Source: UBA2336 sp964419145
GTDB taxonomy: Bacteria > Bacteroidota > Bacteroidia > Cytophagales > Cyclobacteriaceae
Length of the DNA: 64,000 nt
Assembly (NCBI GenBank): GCA_964419145.1
Contig: CAYQOM010000005.1
Span: 200,680-264,679 of the forward strand
Reading direction: 5' to 3'
The notes beneath the pieces were generated by a model. That model had not been told where the DNA came from. It did no database searches and saw only the letters and a list, made by a program, of their open reading frames with translations. This document shows, piece by piece, positions 19,191-27,746 of this stretch; the first letter of the stretch is position 1; the number at the start of each line of letters is the position of its first letter. The translations under genes were made by a program, and so were the position numbers.

Positions 19191-19613
19191 TTAACTGGTG
19201 TGGTCGGCTATAATCACCCATTTTCCATTGATTTTACGCCAAAGCAGGGTGAAATGTCCGCCCGGTTCATCGTTGGTGCGCTTAAGGTGCCAACGCCCGA
19301 TCATAAAGGCAGAAGTTTCTGAAAGGATATCTAGCGTAAGAACTGAAAAGGTAAGTTTACCCATGGCTTCGGGCGTGGGGTAACTTTTTTTGTAATTATC
19401 CAACGTGGTTTGCCATCCATATGTAATGCCATTTCGTCCGATGAATTTCAGGCTGTCGGATTTCCAGTAGCCTTCCATAAAGTCTTCAATATCGGCACGA
19501 TTCCAGGCTTCTTGCTGGTTGTGCATTACCTGACGAATGGCATTTTCTTCTGCACGGTTACGCTGTGCAAGGAGCGTAACCGGCAAAAGAAATAAGATGA
19601 TTATTCTGGTCAT
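19191..19613 (-). CDS. Exported SnoaL/DUF4440-like protein
   Basis: A 140-aa protein with a signal peptide (MTRIIILFLLPVTLLAQ) and an NTF2/SnoaL-like cone fold: the opening helix AIRQVMHNQQEAWNRADIEDFMEGYW is diagnostic, followed by the strands SLKFIGRNG, SAFMIGRWHLKR and GHFTLLWRKINGKWVIIADHTS. Family members include periplasmic isomerase-like and lumazine-like proteins with no fixed reaction. It is nine nucleotides downstream of the GIN-domain protein on the same strand, so probably the same operon. Confidence 0.82.
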   Translation of the reverse strand: MTRIIILFLLPVTLLAQRNRAEENAIRQVMHNQQEAWNRADIEDFMEGYWKSDSLKFIGRNGITYGWQTTLDNYKKSYPTPEAMGKLTFSVLTLDILSETSAFMIGRWHLKRTNDEPGGHFTLLWRKINGKWVIIADHTS

Positions 19614-19621
19614 GGCGCAAC

Positions 19622-20347
19622 TTAATATGCGCGGTCAACAGACCCGGAGCCGTAAATCTTTTTGGTGGCGTTTTTCGTATTGCCTTTATGCTTTACTGCA
19701 CCGCTGCCCACTACCGTAGCGACAATCGTATCGGTTACATTAAGTTCGGCAAGGCCTGTACCGCTAACTTTAATGGTGGCTTTATCGATCGGGCAATTAA
19801 ATGCGTTGATGGCGCCACTGCCGCTCACTACACCTTCCAGGTTGGAGGCATATCCTTTAATGCCCATTTTGCCTGAACCGCTCACTTCAGCTTTTACCTG
19901 ATCTCCTTTAATATCCAAGTCCATGCTGCCTGATCCGCCAATCGACAGGTTGAGCGTTGGCGCTGCCAACGAATTTTCAGAAACGATTTTTCCGGCACCA
20001 TTAACTTGCAGCTCATTCACATTTTTTACGCTAACATAAAGTTTCATGGTGGGGTTCACCTTAATGTCATCAATCTTTGCCCAAATGCTTTTATTCGGGC
20101 TTTCCGGTTTGCGATCAATGTTGATCATGAGTATCCCATCTTCAACATAGATGTTGGTGAGTTCATAAATTTCGGTAAGGGCTTCAACACTTACCTCTTG
20201 CTTGTTGGTCTGCTTTAAGTAAACCGTGTAGTTTGAATTGTTATAAATGGCTTTGAATTCGGGTAACTCCAATGGTTTTTTGGTTACCTGGGCTACAGCC
20301 GTAAGGCTTACGCATGCAATAAGAAATGTGGCAATAAATTGTTTCAT
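19622..20347 (-). CDS. GIN-domain (DUF2807) exported protein
   Basis: A 241-aa periplasmic or surface protein. The start at 20347 (MKQFIATFLIACVSLTAVAQ) gives a clean signal peptide; an in-frame ATG ten codons upstream would put charged residues before it. The rest is a beta-helix of short repeats with the typical alternation VNGAGKIVSENS, IGGSGSMDLDIKG, VSGSGKMGIKG, VSGSGAINAF and VVGSGAVKHKG, ending GSGSVDRAY. GIN-domain proteins are abundant in Bacteroidota and are thought to be adhesin-like or envelope proteins. No enzymatic residues are evident. Confidence 0.88.
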   Translation of the reverse strand: MKQFIATFLIACVSLTAVAQVTKKPLELPEFKAIYNNSNYTVYLKQTNKQEVSVEALTEIYELTNIYVEDGILMINIDRKPESPNKSIWAKIDDIKVNPTMKLYVSVKNVNELQVNGAGKIVSENSLAAPTLNLSIGGSGSMDLDIKGDQVKAEVSGSGKMGIKGYASNLEGVVSGSGAINAFNCPIDKATIKVSGTGLAELNVTDTIVATVVGSGAVKHKGNTKNATKKIYGSGSVDRAY

Positions 20348-20440
20348 GTTTACGGGTTGATTTTTCTTGATTTCCATGTGTTGAAATTAACCGTTTATTT
20401 GGTTTTGCCGAAGTTGTTCAGCGATCTATTCGTAAGGATA

Positions 20441-20545
20441 TCAGCGTTTTTTGCGGAAAATCGCCTTAAAAATGAGGATAAAAATTATACCCCCGATGCA
20501 CATCATCAGCAGCACTTCCGGGGTAATTTGTTTTACAGCATGCAT
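20441..20545 (-). CDS. 34-residue single-pass membrane protein
   Basis: An open frame starting MHAVKQITPEVLLMMC and ending IFRKKR, with one hydrophobic helix (about 11-27) and a basic tail. It begins 10 nt after the stop of the upstream barrel gene on the same strand, a spacing typical of an operon. The hydrophobic core with positive C-terminus would place the tail in the cytoplasm. Its family is not recognised. The support is operon position and clean topology; the short length keeps confidence moderate. Confidence 0.5.
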   Translation of the reverse strand: MHAVKQITPEVLLMMCIGGIIFILIFKAIFRKKR

Positions 20546-20554
20546 GGGTTGCGG

Positions 20555-22612
20555 TTAAAAGCGGTAACGTACCTGCAATTTAATATCATTTCGCGTATTT
20601 GAATCAAGGGTATCTACTCCACTGCCAATTTCTTCGCGATCGGTATAACGCAGGTAGGCATAGCGAATCCAGCAAGTAAGTTTTTTGCTTAGATCATACT
20701 GAACGAGCACGTAATTCCGGATGCCTGTTCCCGATAGAGCCGGCATGGAAAACGCCAGCCATACATCGCGCTCAAAAACATATTGCCGGTTATCGAAATT
20801 ATCAGTGTCGAACAACGCATAACGACCCGTAAGCGAAAGCTTTCCAAAATTCAGGCTCACATCCTGAAACAATACCATTCCTCGAGTTAACTCATTGTTG
20901 ATGGAATACGTGCTGAATTGTGCCCGGGTTTTCAAACGCAACATTTGGTTGGCTGTGTAATCACAGGCAATCCAATAGTTTCTTTTTATTCCATTTTCTG
21001 ATAGATATAGGTTGGATTCATTACCTGAAATATTTCTGGATTTTGATTCTTCTCTTGCCTGAACGAAAAGCAGGATGTTTCGCGATGGCTGATAGTTGAA
21101 TCGCAGTAAAAACTCATGTCCGTCTGCCGGTCGGTAGTTCCGATATTGTAACCAAGGGAATCGAAAGAAATCCATGTAGCCCATTAAACTGTATTTTCTG
21201 TTCCACCGATACCGCCAGCCCCAATACATGCCGCGTTCATTTCGCGGAACAGTACTTTCGGCAAATGCATTGGAATATAAACTTTGAAAGTTTCGTTGGT
21301 AGTTTCGATAATGAAATGCCACATCCAGTTGCGGGGTAAGACTCCCCAATAATCCGCTGGTGATGCCAAACCCGCCATGAATCGTTTTAGCAGCCTCCGC
21401 AAAAAATGTAAAGTTGTATCGGGAGTAATTGATATAGGCGCCTGAATTAGTCAGTTTATCACCGGAAAATGTAAACTGGTTATAGGGTTGAGGGGATCGA
21501 TTAACCGGTACATCGTAGGCCAGTCGGTGGTAGATAAACCCAACATCAATAAAATTCTTTTTGTAGTTGATCACTACGCCCTGCTGACTTTCGCCAAGTG
21601 TCTTTCTGCGACTAAGCTCAGACTCATTTCTATGAAATCCTGTAGTTTGAAATGCAGAAACAAATGAAAGGTCAGTTGAATCTGAAGCCATGGACGCATC
21701 GCGATAGGTGTGAGAATAAAAGCCGGAGATGTTTATTGCGGGACGGATCTGGTAGGTTAATGCAGCACCGCGCAGGTATCCAATTTCATTCACAGAGGTA
21801 TATGGAGTAAAACCCAAATTGCTTCTTCTTACAGCAGTTATGGTCTCGGCCCCTTTTCCAAACCCGAAGTTACCGCCCAGTATCAGGCCTTGCCCAAATT
21901 GTGCCTGGTAATCGCCAAGAACCAGATTTTTGATTTTTCCTTTGTTCAATACCTGGGCGTGGATGGAAGTGAAGTCAACGCCATAGTATTTCTTTGATGG
22001 ATTCCACTGAATTATTTCACCGGCATCCTTTTCAGCAGTAAATCCAAAGCTGTAATCTCCCGGCCTGCTTGATCGAAAACGCATGTACAATTTGTGATCA
22101 TTTCCTTTAAATTTTTGTTCCGGAGAGACCTCATCGGTAAACCCCCGTTTTGTTTCGAGTGTATGCTCATACCGGAGAAGCAGGTAATGACTACCCTCTT
22201 CAATGGCTCTACGAATGATCGAACTGCTTAATTTTTGGGTGAGGTCATCAATGGTAAAGAAATGAACAATCCGATTTATGGTTTGCAGATCAAAGCCTGG
22301 TACTGCTTGCAGTTCATATACGGAAAGCAAGTTTCCATTTTCAGTTCGGTAGTGTATTAAGCTTTGAACTTGTTCTTCGGTAAGCAGATTCAAAAAGCGA
22401 AGTTCTTCTGCTGTTGCTTTGTTGAGGTTTAAAGGATTAGCCAACAGCAATGCCATATTTTCATACAAGTCTTCATAGTTTAAGTCCAGATCCTGAAACC
22501 CGAAAAGTTCATCAGCTAAACGTTCCAGGTCAATTTCCTTGCGCGGATAATCCTGTGCACGTGCAGTTGTAAGCAAAATCATTACAATCGATATGAAGAC
22601 ACACAGCTTCAT
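20555..22612 (-). CDS. Helix-hairpin-helix outer-membrane barrel protein
   Basis: A 685-aa exported protein (signal about residues 1-19, ending TARAQ). After it come a helical linker and two ComEA-like helix-hairpin-helix units: PLNLNKATAEELRFLNLLTEEQVQSLIHYR and LLSVYELQAVPGFDLQTINRIV (about 57-120). The remaining 550 residues are alternating amphipathic strands rich in Tyr and Phe, ending RNDIKLQVRYRF with a C-terminal aromatic, consistent with an outer-membrane beta-barrel. The HhH-barrel combination is recurrent in Bacteroidota; its function is unknown, though ComEA domains bind DNA. The start overlaps the upstream porV-like gene. Confidence 0.8.
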   Translation of the reverse strand: MKLCVFISIVMILLTTARAQDYPRKEIDLERLADELFGFQDLDLNYEDLYENMALLLANPLNLNKATAEELRFLNLLTEEQVQSLIHYRTENGNLLSVYELQAVPGFDLQTINRIVHFFTIDDLTQKLSSSIIRRAIEEGSHYLLLRYEHTLETKRGFTDEVSPEQKFKGNDHKLYMRFRSSRPGDYSFGFTAEKDAGEIIQWNPSKKYYGVDFTSIHAQVLNKGKIKNLVLGDYQAQFGQGLILGGNFGFGKGAETITAVRRSNLGFTPYTSVNEIGYLRGAALTYQIRPAINISGFYSHTYRDASMASDSTDLSFVSAFQTTGFHRNESELSRRKTLGESQQGVVINYKKNFIDVGFIYHRLAYDVPVNRSPQPYNQFTFSGDKLTNSGAYINYSRYNFTFFAEAAKTIHGGFGITSGLLGSLTPQLDVAFHYRNYQRNFQSLYSNAFAESTVPRNERGMYWGWRYRWNRKYSLMGYMDFFRFPWLQYRNYRPADGHEFLLRFNYQPSRNILLFVQAREESKSRNISGNESNLYLSENGIKRNYWIACDYTANQMLRLKTRAQFSTYSINNELTRGMVLFQDVSLNFGKLSLTGRYALFDTDNFDNRQYVFERDVWLAFSMPALSGTGIRNYVLVQYDLSKKLTCWIRYAYLRYTDREEIGSGVDTLDSNTRNDIKLQVRYRF

Positions 22613-23415
22613 CGATTGAAGAAATAGTTTACTGACGTTTGGTGACTGAGGTTGAGCTGAACCGTATGTTGAATGGCATAGTCGATGGCCAGCCGGGTAG
22701 TTTTAAAACCCAGTCCGAAGAAGGCAGTATTTGGTTCCAGGTTAAAACCGGTTCGTGCACAGAATTTTTTATGGAATGAATATTCGATGCCGGTTTTCCA
22801 ATTGGTATTTGCTTCCAGGTCTTTTTCAAGTTCAGTGGCAATGATTACTTTGCTTGTAGGCTTGAAGCAAATTCCGGCTGTAAGAATGGTTGGAATACGA
22901 TCACCATCTTCTGAAATTTTTGGTTGGTTAATGTTTGTGATGTACGCCCCAACCGAAAGCTGTTCCGTCAGCTCTGCAATTCCACCAAACCCGATGCTGA
23001 ACACACCTCTTCGGCCGAATCCTTCAGCCGAGTATTGGATGTAGTTAATTTTAACACCCAGCGCTGCCAATCCAAACTGGTTACTGAACCCTGCTGTCAA
23101 CAGGCTCTCATTGTATACATCATCGCCAAACCGGAATACACCCCCACCAATAACGCCAACTTTTGTGGGCCATGCCAATCCTGCGGCCGCACGATTGCCG
23201 CCCGGGAGGGTAGGTCTCAAATCATATCCAAAAAAAGCTGAAGGCTCTTTAATTTTGGCGATGCCTGCCATGTTGTTAAAAACACCCCACGAATCAGAAA
23301 GTGTAGAAGAGGCGTAACCCATGCCGTTTGCGCGCGCACCCATCAGGGTAGACACACTTTGTGCACCTGCATGGGCAGCAAATACGATTAACAATGCCAG
23401 TAAAACATGCTTCAT
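22609..23415 (-). CDS. PorV/PorQ-like outer-membrane barrel protein
   Basis: A 268-aa predicted beta-barrel with a signal peptide (MKHVLLALLIVFAAHAGAQS). The start of the mature part, MGARANGMGYASSTLSDSWGVFNNMAGIAKI, is the hallmark of the PorV/PorQ/FadL-like family, where a conserved Asn-X-Ala/Gly turn follows the first strand. Family members escort or anchor type IX secretion substrates, but no T9SS genes are in this window, so the role is open. It overlaps the HhH-barrel gene by four bases (ATGA), implying translational coupling. Confidence 0.78.
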   Translation of the reverse strand: MKHVLLALLIVFAAHAGAQSVSTLMGARANGMGYASSTLSDSWGVFNNMAGIAKIKEPSAFFGYDLRPTLPGGNRAAAGLAWPTKVGVIGGGVFRFGDDVYNESLLTAGFSNQFGLAALGVKINYIQYSAEGFGRRGVFSIGFGGIAELTEQLSVGAYITNINQPKISEDGDRIPTILTAGICFKPTSKVIIATELEKDLEANTNWKTGIEYSFHKKFCARTGFNLEPNTAFFGLGFKTTRLAIDYAIQHTVQLNLSHQTSVNYFFNR

Positions 23416-23464
23416 GTTGGGGACAGTTGCTTGTTGGCGGCACGACTTTGTGATAATTTAGCAC

Positions 23465-24097
23465 ATGCCCGAAAATATGACAAATCTTACTGCTGGTGGC
23501 TTGATTATTTTTCTGCTTTTAACATCCGGTGCTTTCGGACAACCCGTTCAGGATCAATACCCTTCCGGGCAAATTCGGTCTGCAGGGTTGATGCAGGATG
23601 GCCGCAAAGCTGGTAAATGGCTGTATTATTATCCTACAGGAGAACTCAATGTAATTGAGCATTTTGAAAATGGAAAATTGCAAGGCGAAGTGGTATATCA
23701 TTACCGGAACGGGAAGGTGGAGGGAAGGGAGCAATGGAAAGACGGTGTATTAAGCGACTCAGCTTTTTACTTTCATGAGAATGGTAAGCGCTATCGATAC
23801 GGTGTTTATAAGCAGGGCATGTATGATGGCTTGTGGAAATACTTTTATGATAACGGAAATCCAGACAGAGAGTTAACTTATAAAAGCGGTATGCCTAATG
23901 GCGCTGTTTTGCAATACAATCGGGAAGGCGTATTGATTCAGCAAGGATTTTACCTGGACGGTAAAGAGCATGGTGAATGGAAATTTTTTGATGATCAGGG
24001 ACGCCTTACATTTTCGGGTTTTTATGAAAATGGTGAGCGGATAGGAGAGTGGTTTCAATATGATAAGAAGGGAAACAAAAGAAAGTGGAAGTACTAG
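23465..24097 (+). CDS. MORN-like repeat protein of the YwqK family
   Basis: A 210-aa exported protein (signal about 13-25, ending SGAFGQ; a second start at 23477 is possible). The mature part is at least six repeats of about 23 residues built on the pattern GxWxxYxxxGxLxxxxxY, for example KAGKWLYYYPTGELNVIEHF and YDGLWKYFYDNGNPDRELTY. This is the YwqK/MORN_2 repeat, often annotated as an antitoxin although no toxin partner is seen here. It is transcribed divergently from the PorV-like gene, with the two starts 50 bp apart. Confidence 0.82.
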   Translation: MPENMTNLTAGGLIIFLLLTSGAFGQPVQDQYPSGQIRSAGLMQDGRKAGKWLYYYPTGELNVIEHFENGKLQGEVVYHYRNGKVEGREQWKDGVLSDSAFYFHENGKRYRYGVYKQGMYDGLWKYFYDNGNPDRELTYKSGMPNGAVLQYNREGVLIQQGFYLDGKEHGEWKFFDDQGRLTFSGFYENGERIGEWFQYDKKGNKRKWKY

Positions 24098-24140
24098 AAA
24101 ATTGAAAACGAAATAATCAATCAGACTCAACTATAAACAA

Positions 24141-24938
24141 ATGATACATTTTTTTAGAAGAATTCGTCAAAGTTTGTTGGTAGAGAATAAGTATACCCGA
24201 TACCTGCTTTATGCGTTTGGAGAAATTGCACTTGTTGTTATTGGTATTTTGATTGCCTTGCAGATCAATAACTGGAATGAGGACAGAAAAGAAAATGCGC
24301 GTGAGCTGCTTGTTCTGAACCAATTGAAAAATGAATACGAGTCGAACCTAGCCCAGTTGGAGGGCAAAATCGAGATTCGAAATCAGATGATCAGTTCAGC
24401 TAAGGATGTGCTGATGTATGTTGGATCGAAAGAAGAAATCAGTGATGATAGCCTGACAAAAAAATTGAGCCGGCTAATTTTGCTTCCAACATTTGATCCT
24501 ATTCAAAATGACCTGGTGAGTTCAGGTAATATAAACATTCTAAAAAATATCGAACTAAAAAGACTATTAACGAATTGGACTTCAGATGTTATACAGCTGC
24601 AAGAAACTGAACAGTTATATGTAGATTATGTTACGAATAATGTGGTGCCGTTTTTTGACAAGACCGGCATAGGAAGAAACATTTACCAGGCTTTTTGGGA
24701 TGACGAAAGCAATTTGCGCATTCTGCTGGATGCGAAAGTGTTTGATCCTCCGATTTCAGGTAAGTCAGGTTTTACTATTGATATGCCTACTTGGTTAGCG
24801 AATAAAGAGCTGGAGAGCCTGGTTTCCTGGTCCATTACCCTAAACACAATTAATAACCTGGAATCTGAATCGCTTAGAAAAAGAATCCTTATGATTTTGG
24901 ATAACTTGAATGCCGAAATCAGAAGGGCACAGGTCTAA
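24141..24938 (+). CDS. DUF6090-family membrane protein
   Basis: A 265-aa protein of unknown function. The N-terminal segment MIHFFRRIRQSLLVENKYTRYLLYAFGEIALVVIGILIALQINNWNE is the signature of DUF6090, a family almost limited to Bacteroidota: a basic amphipathic start, one transmembrane helix (about 29-46) and a conserved NNWNE. The rest is a helical extracytoplasmic domain. Members often occur in clusters of paralogues in accessory regions. It ends 11 nt before a remnant of an M48 peptidase gene, which hints at an insertion or recombination boundary. Confidence 0.85.
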   Translation: MIHFFRRIRQSLLVENKYTRYLLYAFGEIALVVIGILIALQINNWNEDRKENARELLVLNQLKNEYESNLAQLEGKIEIRNQMISSAKDVLMYVGSKEEISDDSLTKKLSRLILLPTFDPIQNDLVSSGNINILKNIELKRLLTNWTSDVIQLQETEQLYVDYVTNNVVPFFDKTGIGRNIYQAFWDDESNLRILLDAKVFDPPISGKSGFTIDMPTWLANKELESLVSWSITLNTINNLESESLRKRILMILDNLNAEIRRAQV

Positions 24939-24949
24939 GGTTCTGCCTT

Positions 24950-25069
24950 GCCGAAGCCCTCAAAAAACTTTCCGTGGATAATCTCTCAAACCTGTACCCG
25001 CACCCGGCTTATGTGTTCTTTCATTATTCATACCCGCCTTTGTTGAAGCGGTTGGAAAGGATTGGGTAA
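24950..25069 (+). pseudogene. C-terminal remnant of an M48 (Ste24-like) metallopeptidase
   Basis: A 39-codon open frame ending in TAA reads AEALKKLSVDNLSNLYPHP followed by AYVFFHYSYPPLLKRLERIG. This matches the extreme C-terminus of Ste24/M48 CAAX-type endopeptidases of Bacteroidota, where LKKLSxDNLSNLxPHP and HYSxPPLLxRL are conserved. The catalytic HExxH domain is absent: the preceding sequence belongs to the DUF6090 gene. It is therefore a 3' fragment left by deletion or replacement. Confidence 0.7.
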
Positions 25070-25109
25070 GTGAAATGTAGATTGCGTCTGCTTTCTATAT
25101 ACTATAAAT

Positions 25110-25346
25110 TTAATGATTTAGAATGTAGTGGTAGACGATGGATGAAATAATGAAATTACTCAAGAGGATTAAGCCAATTAACACGTTTTGTTTTTTGAAA
25201 TTCTTTAATTCCATGTCCTTATCGAAACCATCTTCCATTCGATGTATTTTTAACATATTCCTGAAAGATAAAATATTAAAAATTGCAATAGGTCCGAGCG
25301 ATATGATAATATAGAGTAGCAGATGATGTTTAGTTAAATTTAGCAA
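25110..25346 (-). CDS. Small two-helix membrane protein, unknown
   Basis: A 78-aa protein of unrecognised family. Two hydrophobic helices (about 8-26 and 55-74) flank a charged middle (FRNMLKIHRMEDGFDKDMELKNFKKQN). It is AT-rich relative to its core neighbours and lies in the accessory patch at 24-26.5 kb. Neighbouring unknown genes on the same strand (25395-25814 and 26053-26493) have similar composition. No function can be assigned. Confidence 0.5.
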   Translation of the reverse strand: MLNLTKHHLLLYIIISLGPIAIFNILSFRNMLKIHRMEDGFDKDMELKNFKKQNVLIGLILLSNFIISSIVYHYILNH

Positions 25347-25394
25347 TGCAGACGCAAATTACACCAACAAAAGTTTGAAAAGATATTTTTTTGC

Positions 25395-25814
25395 CTATTT
25401 GCTTAGTCTAACTAGAGTGTTCAATTCGTCATACATTATCACAGACATAGAATCACCGCGTATCCAATTTATCTTGAAAGACAAGGGTAAATTTGGATAG
25501 TAAAAAATGAGTGAGTCGTTAGAAACAGCGATTGGAATTATTTCGCCTTCAATATAAAGAGCTGAGTCACCACTAATTAAAAAGTAAGCATTTTCTTCTG
25601 GGCTTTCACCCCATGCCCCCTGAATATCATTGAGTGTATATTTTCCTGTTATTGGAGATTTGATAAAAATGGTATCTACTGGTACAGGCAAAGTCTTGCT
25701 ATCGGTTCCTTGACTATTTTCAGTGTCATTATTAAGTGTTTTGATGGCTTCTTCTTTTGAAGGATTACATGCTATTCCACGAAATAGAATTGTGAGAATT
25801 TGGAGTGATTTCAT
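25395..25814 (-). CDS. Putative lipoprotein, unknown
   Basis: A 139-aa protein. Its N-terminus MKSLQILTILFRGIACNPSKEE resembles a lipoprotein signal with a weak lipobox (GIAC), although the Arg inside the hydrophobic part is unusual. The mature part contains SPITGKYTLNDIQGAWGESPEENAYF, a beta-rich layout that resembles small lipocalin-like exported proteins. No family is recognised with certainty. It is in the AT-rich accessory patch and precedes the 78-aa gene on the minus strand. Confidence 0.5.
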   Translation of the reverse strand: MKSLQILTILFRGIACNPSKEEAIKTLNNDTENSQGTDSKTLPVPVDTIFIKSPITGKYTLNDIQGAWGESPEENAYFLISGDSALYIEGEIIPIAVSNDSLIFYYPNLPLSFKINWIRGDSMSVIMYDELNTLVRLSK

Positions 25815-25848
25815 TGCTTTAATAATTTACTAGTGTTTCTTCTTTGCC

Positions 25849-26000
25849 TGTTGGTGTTGCGGGACGGCTTCTTGCGCAGCTTGACTAGCAACGTTTTTTG
25901 TGATATTTCCACCCCTTCAGCAGGTATTAAAAAATTAAAATATTTTCTTTCTCAGTTTTGTTGGTGAACCCGAGCGCATGCCAATTGCGCAACACCAACA
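25849..26000. repeat. 152-bp element bounded by 13-bp inverted repeats
   Basis: TGTTGGTGTTGCG (25849-25861) and its exact complement CGCAACACCAACA (25988-26000) bound a non-coding stretch between two unknown genes. The interior has a TTGCGC near each end. Such GTTGG/CCAAC-bounded intergenic elements recall recombination or gene-cassette boundaries, but the ends do not match the integron attC consensus GTTRRRY. No integrase is nearby. Confidence 0.45.
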
Positions 26001-26052
26001 AAGGTCAGAGCAAGGAAGGTTGTTAATCAAAAGCCCAGCAACTGCCAAGTAC

Positions 26053-26493
26053 TTAGGAAACAATTTTTTTTCTTAGTGCATCAAGTTCTAATAGACGCCC
26101 ACTTAATTCTCCAGTTAATTGATGCTTAATTTGCTCATTTATTCTAGCGAGAAACTCAATTTTGACTATTTCATTTTTTGACACTCTGATTTCTAATTGC
26201 CAGAATGGGTCAAATCGGCTTATTTCAGCTTCATTAAGTGCTTTAAGATTATGTATACTATACACAGTTTCTTTTCCCCAGTTCGAAACGTAAATATTAA
26301 CATTGTCAAAAGCAATCTTTCTTAGCTTCAGTAAGTAGAGAACTGGAGCAACTGCAATAAGTAAAGCTAGATTCTCAATTACCCTTGAATCTAAAAGAAC
26401 AATTACTGTTACAAAAAGAATAAATCCAGTCCAGATAATAGGTACTATCAATTTAAATAAAAGTGTGAAATCGCTAGAAAGGCTTCTTCTCAT
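26053..26493 (-). CDS. Hypothetical membrane protein
   Basis: A 146-aa protein of unrecognised family with two N-terminal transmembrane helices (about 11-31 and 37-55), then a soluble domain with alternating strands (NVNIYVSNWGKETVYSI, PFWQLEIRV, EIVKIEFLARI) and a C-terminal helix. The layout resembles bacterial PH-like membrane-anchored domains. It begins nine nucleotides after the moaA stop on the same strand, but its base composition matches the accessory patch rather than moaA. Confidence 0.5.
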   Translation of the reverse strand: MRRSLSSDFTLLFKLIVPIIWTGFILFVTVIVLLDSRVIENLALLIAVAPVLYLLKLRKIAFDNVNIYVSNWGKETVYSIHNLKALNEAEISRFDPFWQLEIRVSKNEIVKIEFLARINEQIKHQLTGELSGRLLELDALRKKIVS

Positions 26494-26501
26494 TATATTA
26501 A

Positions 26502-27503
26502 TTACCCCCCAATAGTCGCCATTGATTCCGTTACCGGCTGGTGTTTGCTGCGTTGGTGTTCGGCCTCAAAGCCGTCTTTCGGGCGGTGGTTGAACGCTTT
26601 AAGTAAATGTTGTTTTAGCTGTTCATCATCTGTTTCGTTGCGCATCAGGTCGCGGATGTTCAGTACGCCATCGTCATACAGGCAAGTTTTGAGTGTGCCT
26701 TGTGCGGTTAACCGTATGCGGTTGCACGTGCCGCAGAAGGTTCGGCTAAATGCGGCTATAATGCCAATGTTTCCTTTGTAGCCGGGCACCTGATAGTGAT
26801 GGGCCGTGGCGTGTTCAGGGTCGGCAAGTTTTTGCAGGGCAGGGTAGTGCTGCTTCAGGTAATCCAATATGCGTTTGTGTGTCCAGTTCAGTTGTGCATA
26901 GTGCATGCCTTCACCGTTAAACGGCATCTCTTCAATGAACCGCACCGAAACGTTTTGTTGCTTTGTAAGCTCAACCATAGGAATGAGGTCGTCAATGTTT
27001 TTGTCCTCCATCACTACGGCATTGATTTTTACCGGTATGTTATGATGCAACAGTTGTTCGTAGGTATGCCACACACGATCAAATTCATCCCTGCGCGTTA
27101 TGCTTTTGAAGCGATCTTTATCCAATGTATCCAGGCTCAGGTTTACGGAGGCAATACCTAACGCTTTTAATTCGGGTATGTGTGGCGTGGTGAGTACGCC
27201 ATTAGTAGTAAGGTGTACATCGGTGATGCCGGGTATGTCCACAATTTTCCGGATCAGCTTCATCAGGTCGGTGCGTACAAAGGGCTCGCCACCGGTGAGG
27301 CGCACTTTGGTAATGCCCATGGAGGCCATCAGGCGTACGAGACGTTCTATTTCTTCAAAGGTGAGCAGTGCTTTTTTCGGCAGGTAGGTGATGCCGTTTT
27401 CGGGCATGCAGTAAAAGCAGCGCAGGTTGCACCGGTCGGTAACGGCCAGGCGCAGGTAATTGATTTTGCGGCCGTGGTTGTCGTATAATAAAGCGCTGCT
27501 CAT
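26502..27503 (-). CDS. moaA: GTP 3',8-cyclase, molybdenum cofactor synthesis
   Basis: Radical-SAM enzyme that with MoaC converts GTP to cyclic pyranopterin monophosphate. The N-terminal Fe-S motif is CNLRCFYCMPENG (CxxxCxxC, about 26-38), followed by the SAM-binding RLTGGEPFVR. The C-terminal second cluster site is FCGTCNRIRLTAQGTLKTCLYDDG (about 257-280). The 333-aa length is normal, but the usual C-terminal GG is present as ATIGG at the very end. The moaD and moaE genes lie upstream on the opposite strand, divergent from moaA across a repeat-bearing gap. Confidence 0.95.
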   Translation of the reverse strand: MSSALLYDNHGRKINYLRLAVTDRCNLRCFYCMPENGITYLPKKALLTFEEIERLVRLMASMGITKVRLTGGEPFVRTDLMKLIRKIVDIPGITDVHLTTNGVLTTPHIPELKALGIASVNLSLDTLDKDRFKSITRRDEFDRVWHTYEQLLHHNIPVKINAVVMEDKNIDDLIPMVELTKQQNVSVRFIEEMPFNGEGMHYAQLNWTHKRILDYLKQHYPALQKLADPEHATAHHYQVPGYKGNIGIIAAFSRTFCGTCNRIRLTAQGTLKTCLYDDGVLNIRDLMRNETDDEQLKQHLLKAFNHRPKDGFEAEHQRSKHQPVTESMATIGG

Positions 27504-27552
27504 GGTGGAAAGTTAGGAAATTGAGCGCGGAGAAGCTAAACCCCCTCATGGT

Positions 27553-27715
27553 ATTAGCTTGACTCGGGCTCCTCTGTGTGCTCTGCGCATCCTCTGTGGC
27601 TCTCTGCGGTAAAAATTCTAACCGCAGAGTAACGCTGAGAAATCGCGGAGGGCCGCAGAGTAATGAACCCCCTCCGTCCTTCGGACACCTTCACCTGCAA
27701 GAGGGGGAATTGGGG
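27553..27715. repeat. Intergenic repeat-like sequences between moaA and moaD
   Basis: Three tandem variants of CTCTGTG/CTCTGCG lead into a 9-bp hairpin, CTCTGCGGT with ACCGCAGAG (about 27602-27629), then further CGCAGAG copies and a CCCCCTCCGTCCTTCGGAC segment with an internal hairpin. These low-complexity hairpin-rich sequences look like dispersed intergenic repeats. Copy number cannot be judged from one window. Confidence 0.5.
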
Positions 27716-27746
27716 TGTGAACGTTTATTTGTTTTATTTGCACCCC

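Noticed and set aside
23465..24097. YwqK-type protein as part of a toxin-antitoxin pair
   Set aside because: The antitoxin label comes from automatic annotation of the repeat. There is a signal peptide and no partner toxin gene.
25849..26000. Integron attC site
   Set aside because: The ends do not fit the GTTRRRY/RYYYAAC consensus and no integron integrase is in the window.
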